A stretch of DNA of 64,000 nt from an uncultured Flavobacteriales bacterium. GTDB lineage: Bacteria; Bacteroidota; Bacteroidia; Palsa-965. The stretch spans positions 1 to 64,000 of the forward strand of contig CAIQQJ010000059.1 in assembly GCA_903873905.1 (NCBI GenBank), read 5' to 3'. Of the stretch, positions 17,932-27,667 are shown piece by piece. The translations under genes were made by a program, and so were the position numbers. A model generated the notes under the pieces. That model did not search any database. It was not told the DNA's origin and saw nothing but the letters and a program-made list of their open reading frames with translations. Within the stretch, counting starts at the first letter, position 1. Each line of letters starts with the position of its first letter.

Positions 17932-18399
17932 ATGAAATTCCCAATACTTTTTGGATTAATAGGTGGAGTGGTAATTGCTTGTCTCCAATTTATTTCAATG
18001 ACGCATGAACCTGGAGGAACATTCGGGTGGTTATTGTTTTACAGCCCATTGATTTTATATTTCATGTGCATTTACATGGGAATAAAAAAAGTGATGGTGG
18101 ATGGCGTTCTTGATTGGAAAACAGGATTGAAAGCAGGTGGCTTAACCGCACTATTGATTTCCTTTATTTGGGGAATTGGAATTTTTGTTGGGATGACACA
18201 TATTGATATTGCATCTTTGATTCATTACAAAATACAACATCACGAAACTGCTGACATTCCACACGTACTTAAAAATTTCACACGTCAGGGAATGTTCGAT
18301 CAAACAAAGTTTTTCACCTTCCCTAATTTTTTATTGGGCTTTGTAATGACCGTTTTGGTGACGGTAGTTTTTCGCTTGAGAGGAAAAAAAGCGAATTGA
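17932..18399 (+). CDS. DUF4199 family membrane protein
   Basis: 155 residues, four membrane helices (about 3-20, 30-52, 68-90, 128-148) and the family pattern YMGIKKVMVDGVLDWKTGLK between helices 2 and 3. DUF4199 is widespread in Bacteroidota and has no established function. The next gene, a methyltransferase, starts 13 bases downstream, so they are probably cotranscribed. Confidence 0.85.
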   Translation: MKFPILFGLIGGVVIACLQFISMTHEPGGTFGWLLFYSPLILYFMCIYMGIKKVMVDGVLDWKTGLKAGGLTALLISFIWGIGIFVGMTHIDIASLIHYKIQHHETADIPHVLKNFTRQGMFDQTKFFTFPNFLLGFVMTVLVTVVFRLRGKKAN

Positions 18400-18412
18400 T
18401 AATTCCAATACC

Positions 18413-19003
18413 ATGTTTTCTGAAAAGTTGAATCTCGATAATGGCGATGATGAATTCAACTGCATTTACCCTGCGCAAATTCAACAATTAGCAATTCGTC
18501 ATTTCACACCAATAGCTGTTGCGAAAATGGCTGCTGATTTCCTTGTTCCATTTCCCAAAGCAAAGGTCCTTGACATTGGTTCAGGCGCTGGAAAATTTTG
18601 TTTTGTAGGAGCCCTTTCAACTAAAGGAATCTTTACAGGAATTGAACAAAGGGAAAAACTTGTTCATCTTTCAAATGAAATTGCTTTGCAGCATGGAATT
18701 TCAAATGCACAATTCATCCAAGGAAACATTACAGAAATTGATTTTTCAGAATATGATTCCTTTTATTTCTACAATTCATTTCAGGAAAACATTGAGAAAG
18801 CTGCGAAGATGGATAGCAGTTTAGAAACCGATCCAAAATATTATGGAATGTATTCTGATTATGTCAGCTATGCTCTTTCAAATCAAAAAACAGGAACGCG
18901 TTTAGTAACCTATTGGAGTTCGTTGGATGAAGTTCCTTCCGAATTTGAAATTCAGTTTACCGCATTTGACGAGCGATTGAAATTCTGGAAGAAAATAAAA
19001 TGA
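18413..19003 (+). CDS. class I SAM-dependent methyltransferase
   Basis: 196 residues. The SAM-binding motif I is VLDIGSGAGK at 52-61; an acidic residue ends strand 2 (GIEQREK, near 78), and motif III-like NITEID lies near 107. The ligand-determining region gives no clear substrate. Overall it resembles uncharacterised Bacteroidota methyltransferases of the Methyltransf_25/31 type. It ends 17 bases from the convergent Mpl-type gene. Confidence 0.82.
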   Translation: MFSEKLNLDNGDDEFNCIYPAQIQQLAIRHFTPIAVAKMAADFLVPFPKAKVLDIGSGAGKFCFVGALSTKGIFTGIEQREKLVHLSNEIALQHGISNAQFIQGNITEIDFSEYDSFYFYNSFQENIEKAAKMDSSLETDPKYYGMYSDYVSYALSNQKTGTRLVTYWSSLDEVPSEFEIQFTAFDERLKFWKKIK

Positions 19004-19019
19004 TCTTACAAGAGCAATT

Positions 19020-20378
19020 TTACATTGAAAGTCCTGCTGCTAATTCTGCAAAATCCACTCCATCAAAATTCCCCGAAGTCATTAGCAGCAAAACAGAATT
19101 ATCCCATTTTCTAGATTTCAATTCTTCCATCAGTTTTTTTGAATCGGTAGAAACTTTCAAATCATTTCTTGCAAAAGCATCTTTCACTTGCTCAATTGAA
19201 ATTGCAGAAAGTTTTTTGTGTTCAATGGTATGCGGATTGAAATAAACAAAAGCCTCATCAGCTGTATTCATTGATCCATTGTACTCTTTTAGAAAATCGG
19301 CAGTCAGCGAACTGAACGTATGCAACTCCATACAGGCAACGATTTTCCTATTGGGGAATTGCTGTTTTACGGCAGCTGTTGTCGCTTTCAATTTAGAAGG
19401 TGAATGAGCAAAATCCTTGTAGCAGGAAAAACTTCCTTCCTTCCGTACCAATTCCAAACGTCGCGCAGCACCTTTAAAAGACTGAACGGCTTCATCAAAA
19501 AGTGAATCGCTCACTCCCATTCCACCACACACGCGCCTTGCTCCTTCGATATTCATGAGATTATGATCACCAAAAATCAAAAGTGGAATTCGTTTCCCAT
19601 CACGAATTAAATAGGTTGTGCCTTCTACAATTTCATTTGGTGGAACAGCATATGGTTTGCGAATAATATCAGGTCGCGCATTTTCACAAACATTTTTCAA
19701 CACTTCATCCGCTTCACAATAAACCAAAGTTCCATTTTTCTCAATGAGATTGATGAAAATCCGAAATTGCTCAATGTAATTTTCAAACGTAGGAAAAACA
19801 TTAATATGGTCCCAAGCAATTCCACTGAGCAAAGCAATATGCGGATGATACAAGTGAAATTTCGGTCGGCGATCAACTGGTGATGCAAGATATTCATCTC
19901 CTTCCAACACAATGAATTTTGCATCCGAAGTAACCTTAACCATCGTTTCAAAACCGGCCAATTGCGCTCCAACCATATAATCGGAATCAATATGGCAATA
20001 TTTCAATACATGCAACACCATTGCTGTGATCGAAGTTTTCCCATGACTTCCTCCAATAACAACGCGCGTTTTATTTTTACTTTGTTCGTATAAATATTCC
20101 GGATACGAAAATATTTTCAAACCCAATTCTTGCGCACGAATGAGTTCAGGATTATCGGCACGCGCATGCATTCCAAGAATCACTTCATCAATATTTTCTG
20201 AAATCACTTCAGGCCGCCACCCCATTTCCGTTGGAAGCAATCCATGTTTTGCCAACCTGCTCTTCGAAGGCTCGAGGATTTCATCATCAGATCCCGTTAC
20301 TTCATGACCTTTTAATTTCATTGCAATGGCCATGTTATGCATTGCACTTCCCCCGATGGCGATAAAATGGATTTTCAT
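19020..20378 (-). CDS. mpl: Mur-ligase family peptidoglycan recycling ligase (Mpl-type)
   Basis: 452 residues from the ATG at 20378, chosen because MKIHFIAIGGSAMHN is the canonical start; a longer open frame adds 21 unlikely residues. The Rossmann-like N-terminal motif GGSAMHNMA is followed by the ATP P-loop GSHGKTS near 110-115. FGDHNLMN near the third quarter and DFAHSPSK are typical of Mpl. Mpl attaches the recycled tripeptide L-Ala-D-Glu-mDAP to UDP-MurNAc in the cytoplasm. Bacteroidota copies are often annotated only as Mur ligase, so substrate specificity is inferred. Confidence 0.88.
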   Translation of the reverse strand: MKIHFIAIGGSAMHNMAIAMKLKGHEVTGSDDEILEPSKSRLAKHGLLPTEMGWRPEVISENIDEVILGMHARADNPELIRAQELGLKIFSYPEYLYEQSKNKTRVVIGGSHGKTSITAMVLHVLKYCHIDSDYMVGAQLAGFETMVKVTSDAKFIVLEGDEYLASPVDRRPKFHLYHPHIALLSGIAWDHINVFPTFENYIEQFRIFINLIEKNGTLVYCEADEVLKNVCENARPDIIRKPYAVPPNEIVEGTTYLIRDGKRIPLLIFGDHNLMNIEGARRVCGGMGVSDSLFDEAVQSFKGAARRLELVRKEGSFSCYKDFAHSPSKLKATTAAVKQQFPNRKIVACMELHTFSSLTADFLKEYNGSMNTADEAFVYFNPHTIEHKKLSAISIEQVKDAFARNDLKVSTDSKKLMEELKSRKWDNSVLLLMTSGNFDGVDFAELAAGLSM

Positions 20379-20560
20379 TGGCAAAATAGTTTCTTCGAAG
20401 CTACATGCATTACGTAGACCAAAATAAATATTCTCACCCATTTTTAAACATGATTATGTTAATGCCAATATCCACATTTGAAATCTGAAATCTGCACATC
20501 AGTTTATTTGCAAATCTGAACATCCTTTCCCTACCTTTAAACAAACAAAAAACACTGTTT

Positions 20561-20983
20561 ATGAAAGCGCTGTCCATCATAGGAATCATCATGAGCATAG
20601 GAGGATTACTCACATCTCTTTTTGTGATGACCGAAGCAAAAGCAAATTGCTATTGCAATGAAGATTACCTGTATAGTAGCGGATCAGTTCCCGACGAAGC
20701 CATTTCTGGTTCTCTAATTTCCATGGTCATCTTTGTTTTTTTTCTTGTTTTTTCAATTGTAAATACAGCCAAAAGCTTTGGGAAAAACAACAACGCACTT
20801 ACACAAAGCATTCCTCCTTTTCAAGCAAATCCATTTCAGAATTTCCAGCAACCTTACGGACAACAATTTCAACAACAGTTTCCTCCGAATCCTTATCAGC
20901 AGAATCCTTACCAGAATCCACAGCAAAATCCAACGCCTCCTTCTACTCCACCTACTAATCCATGGGAACCACCAAGGCAGTAA
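20561..20983 (+). CDS. small membrane protein with a Gln/Asn/Pro-rich tail
   Basis: 140 residues, no family recognised. Two hydrophobic helices (about 3-24 and 49-70) flank a short Cys-containing loop (NCYCNEDY). The tail from about residue 85 is made of NPYQQNPYQNPQQ-type sequence and ends in Pro-rich PTNPWEPPRQ, so it is probably disordered and cytoplasmic. A candidate -7 box (TACCTTTA) lies about 25 bases upstream of the ATG. It starts 182 bases from the divergent Mpl gene. Confidence 0.65.
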   Translation: MKALSIIGIIMSIGGLLTSLFVMTEAKANCYCNEDYLYSSGSVPDEAISGSLISMVIFVFFLVFSIVNTAKSFGKNNNALTQSIPPFQANPFQNFQQPYGQQFQQQFPPNPYQQNPYQNPQQNPTPPSTPPTNPWEPPRQ

Positions 20984-21027
20984 ATTGTTACTAACGGACT
21001 TCAAATTATTTTTACGAATAAATCATT

Positions 21028-21876
21028 ATGAAACTACATACAATCGAAACCGGATTTTTTAAATTGGATGGCGGCGCTATGCATGGTGTTGTTCCAAAAA
21101 GTTTGTGGAGCAAGGAAAATGTCCCTGATGAAAAAAACATGTGCAATTGGGCCATGCGTTGTTTACTTGTGGAAGATGGCGAACGATTGATTCTCATCGA
21201 CAATGGAATGGGCGACAAACAAGACGCAAAATTTTTCGGTCATTATTTTTTAAATGGAAATGATTCACTTGAAAAATCATTGAAGGCAAAAGGATTTGAT
21301 TTTTCGGATATCACCGATATGTTTCTCACACATTTGCATTTCGATCATTGTGGTGGAAGCATAAAATACAATTCGGACCGTTCGAAATTAATTACTGCAT
21401 TTCCAAACGCAACCTATTGGAGCAATGAAACTCATTGGGAATGGGCCACGAAACCAAATGCACGAGAGAAGGCGAGTTTTCTGAAAGAAAATATTTTACC
21501 AATAAAAGAAAGCGGACAATTAAAATTCCTGAAAGAAGGAGAAGATTTATTTCCAGGTTTCAAAGTTTTGTGGCTGAACGGACATACAGGAGCGATGATG
21601 TTGCCACAAATTTCCTACAAGGGAAAAACCGTTACCTACATGGCCGATCTCATGCCAAGTGTTGCACACATTCCGCTTCCATGGATCATGGCCTATGATA
21701 CGCGTCCACTGTTAACACTCGCAGAAAAAGAAATCATTCTTCCCCAAGCAGCAAAAGAAGAACACGTTTTTTTCTTCGAACATGATGGATTAAACGAATG
21801 TTGCACCGTGGAAGAAACAGAAAGAGGTGTTCGTGTGAAACAGAAATTTTCATTGGCCGATTATTTTGGAAGATGA
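21028..21876 (+). CDS. metallo-beta-lactamase fold hydrolase
   Basis: 282 residues with the defining metal motif THLHFDHCGG at 101-110, and further candidate ligands in GHTGAMM (H near 190), YMADLMPS (D near 211) and EHDGL (H near 253). It has no signal peptide. The architecture is like quorum-quenching lactonases and related cytoplasmic hydrolases of Bacteroidota, but substrate cannot be deduced. The patatin gene follows after 87 bases that hold a heptad inverted repeat. Confidence 0.88.
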   Translation: MKLHTIETGFFKLDGGAMHGVVPKSLWSKENVPDEKNMCNWAMRCLLVEDGERLILIDNGMGDKQDAKFFGHYFLNGNDSLEKSLKAKGFDFSDITDMFLTHLHFDHCGGSIKYNSDRSKLITAFPNATYWSNETHWEWATKPNAREKASFLKENILPIKESGQLKFLKEGEDLFPGFKVLWLNGHTGAMMLPQISYKGKTVTYMADLMPSVAHIPLPWIMAYDTRPLLTLAEKEIILPQAAKEEHVFFFEHDGLNECCTVEETERGVRVKQKFSLADYFGR

Positions 21877-21881
21877 GAAAT

Positions 21882-21959
21882 GGTATCGGGTATCAAGTAT
21901 CTGGTATCTGGTAAAATAATATAACCCATACCCGATTTTTGATACCAGATACCAAAATT
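21882..21959. repeat. heptad inverted repeat between hydrolase and patatin genes
   Basis: Left arm 21882-21916: GGTATCG, GGTATCA, AGTATCT, GGTATCT, GGTAAAA, five exact 7-bp units starting six bases after the stop. Right arm, about 21930-21957, holds the reverse complement (TGATACC, AGATACC). The same vocabulary (GGTATCT/AGATACC) is used at 31110-31301, 9 kb away. Confidence 0.88.
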
Positions 21960-21963
21960 ACAA

Positions 21964-22716
21964 ATGAAAAACTCCTTAGTTCTAAGCGGTGGTGGTGCAA
22001 GAGGATTCGCTCATCTTGGCGTGTTGCAGGCATTTGAAGAATTGGAAATCCCCATTGACGAAATAGCGGGCGCGAGTGCAGGTGCGATTGTAGGTGCATT
22101 TTATTTTGCCGGACATAAACCAAAAGAAATTCTGAAATTAATTTCCTCCTACAGAATTTATCATTGGGCAAGACCAATTTGGAGAAAGCCGGGATTTATG
22201 CACATGGACAAAATCGCGGAATTATTTTCAAAATACATGCCCGACACTTTTGAAAAATTGGATCGTCCACTTACAGTTTCAGTCACAGATATTTTACAAG
22301 CAGCAACTTTATTTTTTAATTCAGGTCCGCTTGTTCCTGCTGTTTGTGCTTCCGCTTGCCTTCCTGTTTTGTTTGAACCTATAAAATTCGCAGGTTCTCA
22401 AATGGTCGATGGTGGAATATTGAATAATTTTCCCACTGATCCATTTATAGGAAAAGGAACAAATATCATTGGCGTTCATGTCAATCCCGTTCCTGGTGGA
22501 CTTGAACATATTCATTTTAAAAACATGCCTGATCGTACTATAAATTTGCTTTTACGCAGGGAAGTTTTGGAGAAAAAAGATCAATGCACTGTTTTCATCG
22601 AGCCGATGGAATGTTGGAAATATAATATTCTTGATATTGGCGAGGGAGAAACCATTTTCAAGATTGGTTATGATGCAACGATGTTAATGAAAGATGAATT
22701 ATTGAAATTGAAATGA
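21964..22716 (+). CDS. patatin-like phospholipase
   Basis: 250 residues. The oxyanion-hole motif SGGGARGFAHLGV is at 8-20, the nucleophile elbow GASAG at 36-40 (Ser38) and the catalytic aspartate in VDGGILNNFP near 147. A Ser-Asp dyad is therefore complete. Family members hydrolyse acyl esters of lipids; RssA/NTE-like cytoplasmic members of this size are common in bacteria. The stop overlaps an in-frame start used by the longest version of the next frame, but the better start of that gene is 33 bases downstream. Confidence 0.9.
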   Translation: MKNSLVLSGGGARGFAHLGVLQAFEELEIPIDEIAGASAGAIVGAFYFAGHKPKEILKLISSYRIYHWARPIWRKPGFMHMDKIAELFSKYMPDTFEKLDRPLTVSVTDILQAATLFFNSGPLVPAVCASACLPVLFEPIKFAGSQMVDGGILNNFPTDPFIGKGTNIIGVHVNPVPGGLEHIHFKNMPDRTINLLLRREVLEKKDQCTVFIEPMECWKYNILDIGEGETIFKIGYDATMLMKDELLKLK

Positions 22717-22748
22717 TTTTTCGGTATCATTTTTGCAAACCAATATTT

Positions 22749-23729
22749 ATGAAAAGGCTATTACTTCTGTTTTACGTGTTTTTAGGATCAAGTTTTTTGT
22801 TCGCCCAGGAATTCACTCCTCCAGATTCCGTTGCCATTCGAAAATCAAAAGTGAAAACCGTCAAGATTTTTTACACGGGCACTGGTACAGTCAATTCCCT
22901 CACACATGAATATCATTACAACCGCAAAGGCCAGTGCATTTTCAGTAGCGAAGGGTCGACTGCCACTTATTATTATTCCTTTCGTTACGACAGCTTGGGA
23001 AGATGTAACCGTTGGGATCAGCGACAAATGAACGGAAATTTAATTTCTGGAAATGAGAGCGATTTTTATTCTGACGGAAAATTATTTCACATGAAATATT
23101 ATTCGGATAAGGACACTGTGTTCCCCAACAGAATATGCACCTATGACACATTGGGAAATACCATTGACGAAAAACATTTCAATGGAAAACAGTTCATACA
23201 AACAATTTCGCGTGTTTACGATGCCAATAGAAGCACCATTAGAATTTGCGATTCAACAAATTCATTAGTAACAATCATATCGAAGGGAAAACTAATTTAC
23301 AATGCAAGCTACGATTCAATTCATCATGCCATTGAAATTTGGAATTTTGTTTATGATAAGGATTGGAAACTTGTTTCAAGCACTTGCAGAACCAAGGACA
23401 AAACTATTCTAACTGAATTGACTTACGCCAACGACGGAAAAATCAAGGAATTGATTACCTACTCACTGAAAATTAATGGTAAGCCCGCAACTTTTGATCA
23501 AGAAATGGAATGGAAAAAGCGTTGGGATTATCTGACTCCAAAATTTAAAATTTGCGGAACCGATGACCTCAAATTGCCGATCTCAGATCCAATTCCTATT
23601 GAAGAATATAAGCATCAACTAAAAAAAGATAAGATGGGAAATATCATTTCAGATCGCGTGATTTCTGGCAATGAATGGATGAATGAGAAACCTGTACTCT
23701 TTTCATATAAATACGAATATTGGAAATAA
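22749..23729 (+). CDS. exported protein with YD/RHS-like short repeats
   Basis: 326 residues from the ATG at 22749, which gives a clean signal peptide MKRLLLLFYVFLGSSFLFAQ; the longer frame adds 12 residues that spoil it. The mature part has tandem Tyr/Asp-rich strand motifs (HEYHYNRKGQC, FRYDSLGRCN, CTYDTLGNTIDE), like the short RHS/YD-type beta repeats of small Bacteroidota secreted proteins. No sorting tail, toxin domain or lipobox is seen. Function unknown. Confidence 0.7.
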   Translation: MKRLLLLFYVFLGSSFLFAQEFTPPDSVAIRKSKVKTVKIFYTGTGTVNSLTHEYHYNRKGQCIFSSEGSTATYYYSFRYDSLGRCNRWDQRQMNGNLISGNESDFYSDGKLFHMKYYSDKDTVFPNRICTYDTLGNTIDEKHFNGKQFIQTISRVYDANRSTIRICDSTNSLVTIISKGKLIYNASYDSIHHAIEIWNFVYDKDWKLVSSTCRTKDKTILTELTYANDGKIKELITYSLKINGKPATFDQEMEWKKRWDYLTPKFKICGTDDLKLPISDPIPIEEYKHQLKKDKMGNIISDRVISGNEWMNEKPVLFSYKYEYWK

Positions 23730-23848
23730 GTATCATGCATTTCATTTATTATCCAGAGTGTTCTTTTTATCATTCCTTCAATCCATTCTTAGCAAACATT
23801 AACGTGCAAATTCACTATACAAAATCGTAATCATAAAAACCTACCACG

Positions 23849-23856
23849 TACATTTG
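23849..23856 (+). promoter_or_regulatory. -7 element five bases from the hydroxylase ATG
   Basis: TACATTTG is an exact TAnnTTTG match. Only five bases separate it from the ATG at 23862, so the transcript is expected to be leaderless or almost so. Confidence 0.6.
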
Positions 23857-23861
23857 CCAAC

Positions 23862-24737
23862 ATGGATTTAGTCCGCGAAAAATTACTTTTCCTTATCTCC
23901 ACTCCCACTTACGCCTTTTTCATTGGTGCAGAAATTCTTTTCAGTTACATTTTCAAAAAACATTATTACTCCACCAAAGGCACATTAATGAATGTGTGGT
24001 TGTCCGCATTGAATTTAGGACTCGATCTTTTGCTTCGCGGATTTGTTTTGGTTTTTCTCACTTACTTCTTTCAATTTCATTTTCTCCTCATAAAAACGCC
24101 ATGGATTTATTGGATGGTTATTTTATTCGCCGAGGATTTCACATTCTATTGGTTGCATCGCATCGATCATTTTGTCCGATTTTTTTGGGCCGTTCACGTC
24201 ACACATCATTCATCCGAAGAATATAATCTCACCATCGGATTTCGTTCTTCCGTTTTCCAACCACTCTATCGTTTCATTTGGTTCATTCCGCTTCCGCTAT
24301 TAGGATTCAGAGGTGAAGACATCATGTTGATGTACGCCATCACTCAGATTTACGGAATTCTCATTCACACACAATTCGTAAAAAAACTCGGTCCGCTCGA
24401 ATGGTTCATGTCAACACCTTCGCATCATCGTGTGCATCACGCATCCAACATCAGGTATCTCGACAAAAACATGGGAATGGTTTTGATTATCTGGGATAAA
24501 CTTTTCGGAACATTTCAGGAAGAGGATGAAGCTGTGAAATTCGGTCTCGTCACCAATCTTACACAACCATATCATCCGTTCAAAACCATTTTTCACGAAT
24601 GGAAAGCGATCATAAATGATTTGAAAAAGGAATCTTCCTTCAAGGCAAAACTCATGTACATCTTCGGCCCTCCCGGTTGGAGTCATGATGGCTCCAAAAA
24701 AACATCGAATCAATTAAGGGAAGATTCGAAAATTTGA
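23862..24737 (+). CDS. sterol desaturase / fatty acid hydroxylase family membrane protein
   Basis: 291 residues. About four membrane helices, and the three histidine clusters of the di-iron family: HRIDH, HVTHHSSEEYN and HHRVHH, with a further NMG region. The family inserts hydroxyls or double bonds into lipids or sterols using O2 at the membrane. Bacterial members include OlsE-type and alkylglycerol monooxygenase-like enzymes, so the substrate here is open. Confidence 0.88.
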   Translation: MDLVREKLLFLISTPTYAFFIGAEILFSYIFKKHYYSTKGTLMNVWLSALNLGLDLLLRGFVLVFLTYFFQFHFLLIKTPWIYWMVILFAEDFTFYWLHRIDHFVRFFWAVHVTHHSSEEYNLTIGFRSSVFQPLYRFIWFIPLPLLGFRGEDIMLMYAITQIYGILIHTQFVKKLGPLEWFMSTPSHHRVHHASNIRYLDKNMGMVLIIWDKLFGTFQEEDEAVKFGLVTNLTQPYHPFKTIFHEWKAIINDLKKESSFKAKLMYIFGPPGWSHDGSKKTSNQLREDSKI

Positions 24738-24744
24738 TGATTTG

Positions 24745-24798
24745 AAATTCCATTTCGATATTCAGAGTTCTATATTCATTATTCGATATTCAATTTTG
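24745..24798. repeat. heptad array after the hydroxylase gene
   Basis: Seven 7-bp units from 24745 all carry TTC at positions 3-5 (AAATTCC, ATTTCGA, TATTCAG, AGTTCTA, TATTCAT, TATTCGA, TATTCAA), then TTTTG. It directly precedes a copy of the dispersed GGGCGTG element. The GATATTC word returns at 47188-47222 as GAATATC. Confidence 0.8.
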
Positions 24799-24802
24799 TT
24801 AT

Positions 24803-24920
24803 GGCGTGTCCCCAATCCCAACAATGCTGTTGGGATTGAGGTCGGGCTTTACGCTTTTACTCCTCGTCCCAACAGTACTGTGGGGACTGTGGGGTAACCG
24901 CTTCAATCCCTCACGCAAAA
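24803..24920 (+). repeat. dispersed GGGCGTG/CTCACGC element with two hairpins
   Basis: It starts GGCGTGTCCCC and ends AATCCCTCACGCAAAA. Hairpin 1 is CCAATCCCAACA with TGTTGGGATTG; hairpin 2 is CCCAACAGTACTGTGGGG. Between them GTCGGGCTTTACGC and before the end GGTAACCGCTTCAATCCC are conserved with the copy at 50129. It sits between convergent genes. Confidence 0.92.
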
Positions 24921-24941
24921 AAGAATTGCCACAATAGCACA

Positions 24942-25015
24942 AAGGTCCGAAGGACCTTAGAAATTTCAAAAAAACTCATTTCATATATTCAAAGTCCCTC
25001 TCCACCATAGAGGGA
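24942..25015. terminator. two small hairpins between convergent genes
   Basis: AAGGTCC-GAA-GGACCTT at 24942-24958, and CCCTCT at 24996-25001 pairing with AGAGGG at 25009-25014. Neither has a long T run, so either may simply be part of the repeat-rich spacer; a role as bidirectional end structure for the hydroxylase and priA transcripts is inferred. Confidence 0.4.
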
Positions 25016-25027
25016 TTTAGGGTGAGG

Positions 25028-27490
25028 TCAAGCAGGATCCACATCAGGAACAACTCTGATCTTTTTGAAATCAACATTTGTTTTGAAAAGCAATATTTCC
25101 CTCGCTAGAATTTCCTTCAACTTCGTGCTGTTCGATTCGCGTTCCACTTTTATCAGAATATTTTTAACATATTCATCACGAATTTTTCCCACTGGAGGAA
25201 ATTCCGGACCCAGTACCCGTTCCCTGAATTGCTCTCGCAATCGCTCTGCAAAATATTGCGCGCCATTATCCAACAAAACATGATCCTTTGCCTTTAAAGA
25301 CAACCTGATCAAACGATAGAATGGTGGATATTTAAATTCCATTCGTTCCGCTAATTCATTTCGGTACATCGTTTCATAATCATGTGCAATAACACATTTA
25401 ATAATCGGATGCTCCGGATTATACGATTGAATGATTACTTCTCCAACTTTTTCCCTTCGTCCCGCTCGACCTGCAACTTGTGCCATTAATTGAAAAGCAC
25501 GTTCTGCAGCACGGAAGTCAGGATAATTCATCAATTGATCAGCAGATAAAACTCCCACAAGAGAAACATTTCCGAAATCCAAACCTTTCGTCACCATCTG
25601 TGTGCCGACCAAAATATCAATCTTGTGCGCTTCAAAATCATTCACCAAATTCTGCATCCCAAATTTTCCACGCGTGGTATCTAAATCCATCCGTGCAATT
25701 TTGGCATTGGGCAAAATCAATTGCAATTCCTCTTCAATTTTTTCCGTTCCAAAACCTTTCATCTTTAATTCCGTGCTTCCACAAGCCGGACATTGACGCG
25801 GTGGCGGTGTTGTCCATCCACAATAATGGCAGCGTAACTGATCAGAATTTTTATGATATGTCAAACTCACATCACAACGCACACAATGAGGAATGTGACC
25901 GCAGTCCTGACATTCAATGGAAGGCGCAAACCCACGACGATTTTGAAAAAGAATTATTTGTTCTTTTGCCAGTAATGCCGCTTCAATTCGCTCAATGAGA
26001 TAGGGAGAAAAATGCGATTTCATCAATCGCTTTTTCGAAAGTTCTTTTATATCCACAACCGTAATTTCCGGAAGTGAAGTTCCTCCATAACGTTCTGTCA
26101 AAACAGCAATTCCATAACGACCATGTTGTGCATGATGAAAAGATTCCACAGATGGTGTTGCTGATCCCAATAAAGTTTTTGCGCCATGCAATTTAGAAAG
26201 CCAAATCGCACTCTCGCGCGCATTGTAACGCGGTGCAGGATCCTGTTGTTTGAAGGAGGAATCATGTTCTTCATCGATAATAACCAAACCCAATTTCCCA
26301 AATGGCAAGAACATGGAAGAACGTGCACCGATCACAACATTTGGTTTGTTTTTCAAAACTTCATTCCAAACCTCTACACGCTCATTTTCATTGAAGCGGG
26401 AATGATAGACCAAAACTTTTTCGCCAAAATGTTTTTGCAAACGCACAATCAATTGAGTCGTCAAGGCAATTTCAGGAAGCAAATATAAAACCTGTTTCCC
26501 CAATGCAATTTGTTCGGAAATTAAACGAATATAAACTTCTGTTTTCCCACTCGAGGTAACACCGTGTAAAAGACAAACATCTTTTGTTTCAAAATGCGAG
26601 CGAATTTCTGTAATTGCAATTTCCTGATGTGGGCTTAAGGTCAAAATTTTATTGGCACTTTCCTTCAACATCAATCGGGAAACTTCCATTTCTTCCAAAA
26701 CGAAAATCTTCTTTCTAACCAGGGAAGAAAAAATTCCATCTCCAACACCTGATGATTTCAAAAGATCAATTTTCCGAACTGCCTTTGGATTTTTACTATA
26801 TCGCTCCGACAAATGAATGAAAGCCATCAGCAATTGTAATTGCTTGAAAGCACGCTTTTCCAATTGTTCGAAAACTGCTTTCAACTTTTCTTCATCGGCA
26901 AATTCATCGGCAAACCGAACATACGTTTCATATTTCGGTTGATAGCGCTGTTGAATTTCCTCATATATCAAAATCACTCCTTCATCCAACAACTTTCTAA
27001 TTACCGGATAAACCGTTTTCTTATCAAGTATTGCTGAAATATCTTCCAACGTCAAAGTGGTTCGCACATCAAGCGCCTCACATAATGAAAAAGCCTCATC
27101 ATCCAGATTTTTTCTGTCGCCTTCCCAACTTACATTCAACAATATTTTTGTTTCACTCGTCAATCGCAGTCCTGACGGAAGCGCCGCCAACATGATTTCT
27201 CCTTTTGCACACAAATAATAATGCGACATCCATTCCCAAAAATTCAATTGTAATTCTGTTACCACTGGATGTTCATCCAAAACAGAATCAATATACTTTG
27301 TGGTATATGACGGAGCCGTTTCATGCACTTTCCAAACAATCGCAGCATACAATTTATTTTTTCCGAATTGAACCACCACGCGCATACCTGGCCGAACACG
27401 ATCGTTTAAGCCTTGCGGAATACGATACGTAAACAGATTGGGCAGTGAAAGCGGAAGAACAAGATCAGCGAAATAGTCGGTGCGAGACAT
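25028..27490 (-). CDS. priA: primosomal helicase PriA (replication restart)
   Basis: 820 residues. N-terminal DNA-binding domain (YRIPQGLNDRVRPGMRVVVQFG), an inserted linker, then the SF2 helicase with Walker A GVTSSGKT near 310 and motif II IIDEEH near 404. The zinc-binding region between about 527 and 570 has eight Cys in four CxxC pairs (CQDCG, CVRCD, CHYCG, CPACG). QVAGRAGR (motif VI) is present. PriA reloads the replisome at stalled forks. Bacteroidota PriA is longer than the 732-residue E. coli protein, as here. Confidence 0.97.
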   Translation of the reverse strand: MSRTDYFADLVLPLSLPNLFTYRIPQGLNDRVRPGMRVVVQFGKNKLYAAIVWKVHETAPSYTTKYIDSVLDEHPVVTELQLNFWEWMSHYYLCAKGEIMLAALPSGLRLTSETKILLNVSWEGDRKNLDDEAFSLCEALDVRTTLTLEDISAILDKKTVYPVIRKLLDEGVILIYEEIQQRYQPKYETYVRFADEFADEEKLKAVFEQLEKRAFKQLQLLMAFIHLSERYSKNPKAVRKIDLLKSSGVGDGIFSSLVRKKIFVLEEMEVSRLMLKESANKILTLSPHQEIAITEIRSHFETKDVCLLHGVTSSGKTEVYIRLISEQIALGKQVLYLLPEIALTTQLIVRLQKHFGEKVLVYHSRFNENERVEVWNEVLKNKPNVVIGARSSMFLPFGKLGLVIIDEEHDSSFKQQDPAPRYNARESAIWLSKLHGAKTLLGSATPSVESFHHAQHGRYGIAVLTERYGGTSLPEITVVDIKELSKKRLMKSHFSPYLIERIEAALLAKEQIILFQNRRGFAPSIECQDCGHIPHCVRCDVSLTYHKNSDQLRCHYCGWTTPPPRQCPACGSTELKMKGFGTEKIEEELQLILPNAKIARMDLDTTRGKFGMQNLVNDFEAHKIDILVGTQMVTKGLDFGNVSLVGVLSADQLMNYPDFRAAERAFQLMAQVAGRAGRREKVGEVIIQSYNPEHPIIKCVIAHDYETMYRNELAERMEFKYPPFYRLIRLSLKAKDHVLLDNGAQYFAERLREQFRERVLGPEFPPVGKIRDEYVKNILIKVERESNSTKLKEILAREILLFKTNVDFKKIRVVPDVDPA

Positions 27491-27667
27491 AAAATAAAAT
27501 CAAACCTCAAATCAGATAGTAATGCCAAACCTTTTCCCTGAAATAAACTCGGAAAAACAACAAAATAATTTACTTGGCAATGATTGCATTTTTGATTTTA
27601 TAAAGATAATCCTAAACTTCAATTTTCATGAGGGAAATTTCTTCATTTTTGTAGTATAAATTGTTCT

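Noticed and set aside
19000-19245. Plus-strand frame downstream of the methyltransferase
   Set aside because: Antisense of the Mpl-type gene, Ser-rich shadow composition.
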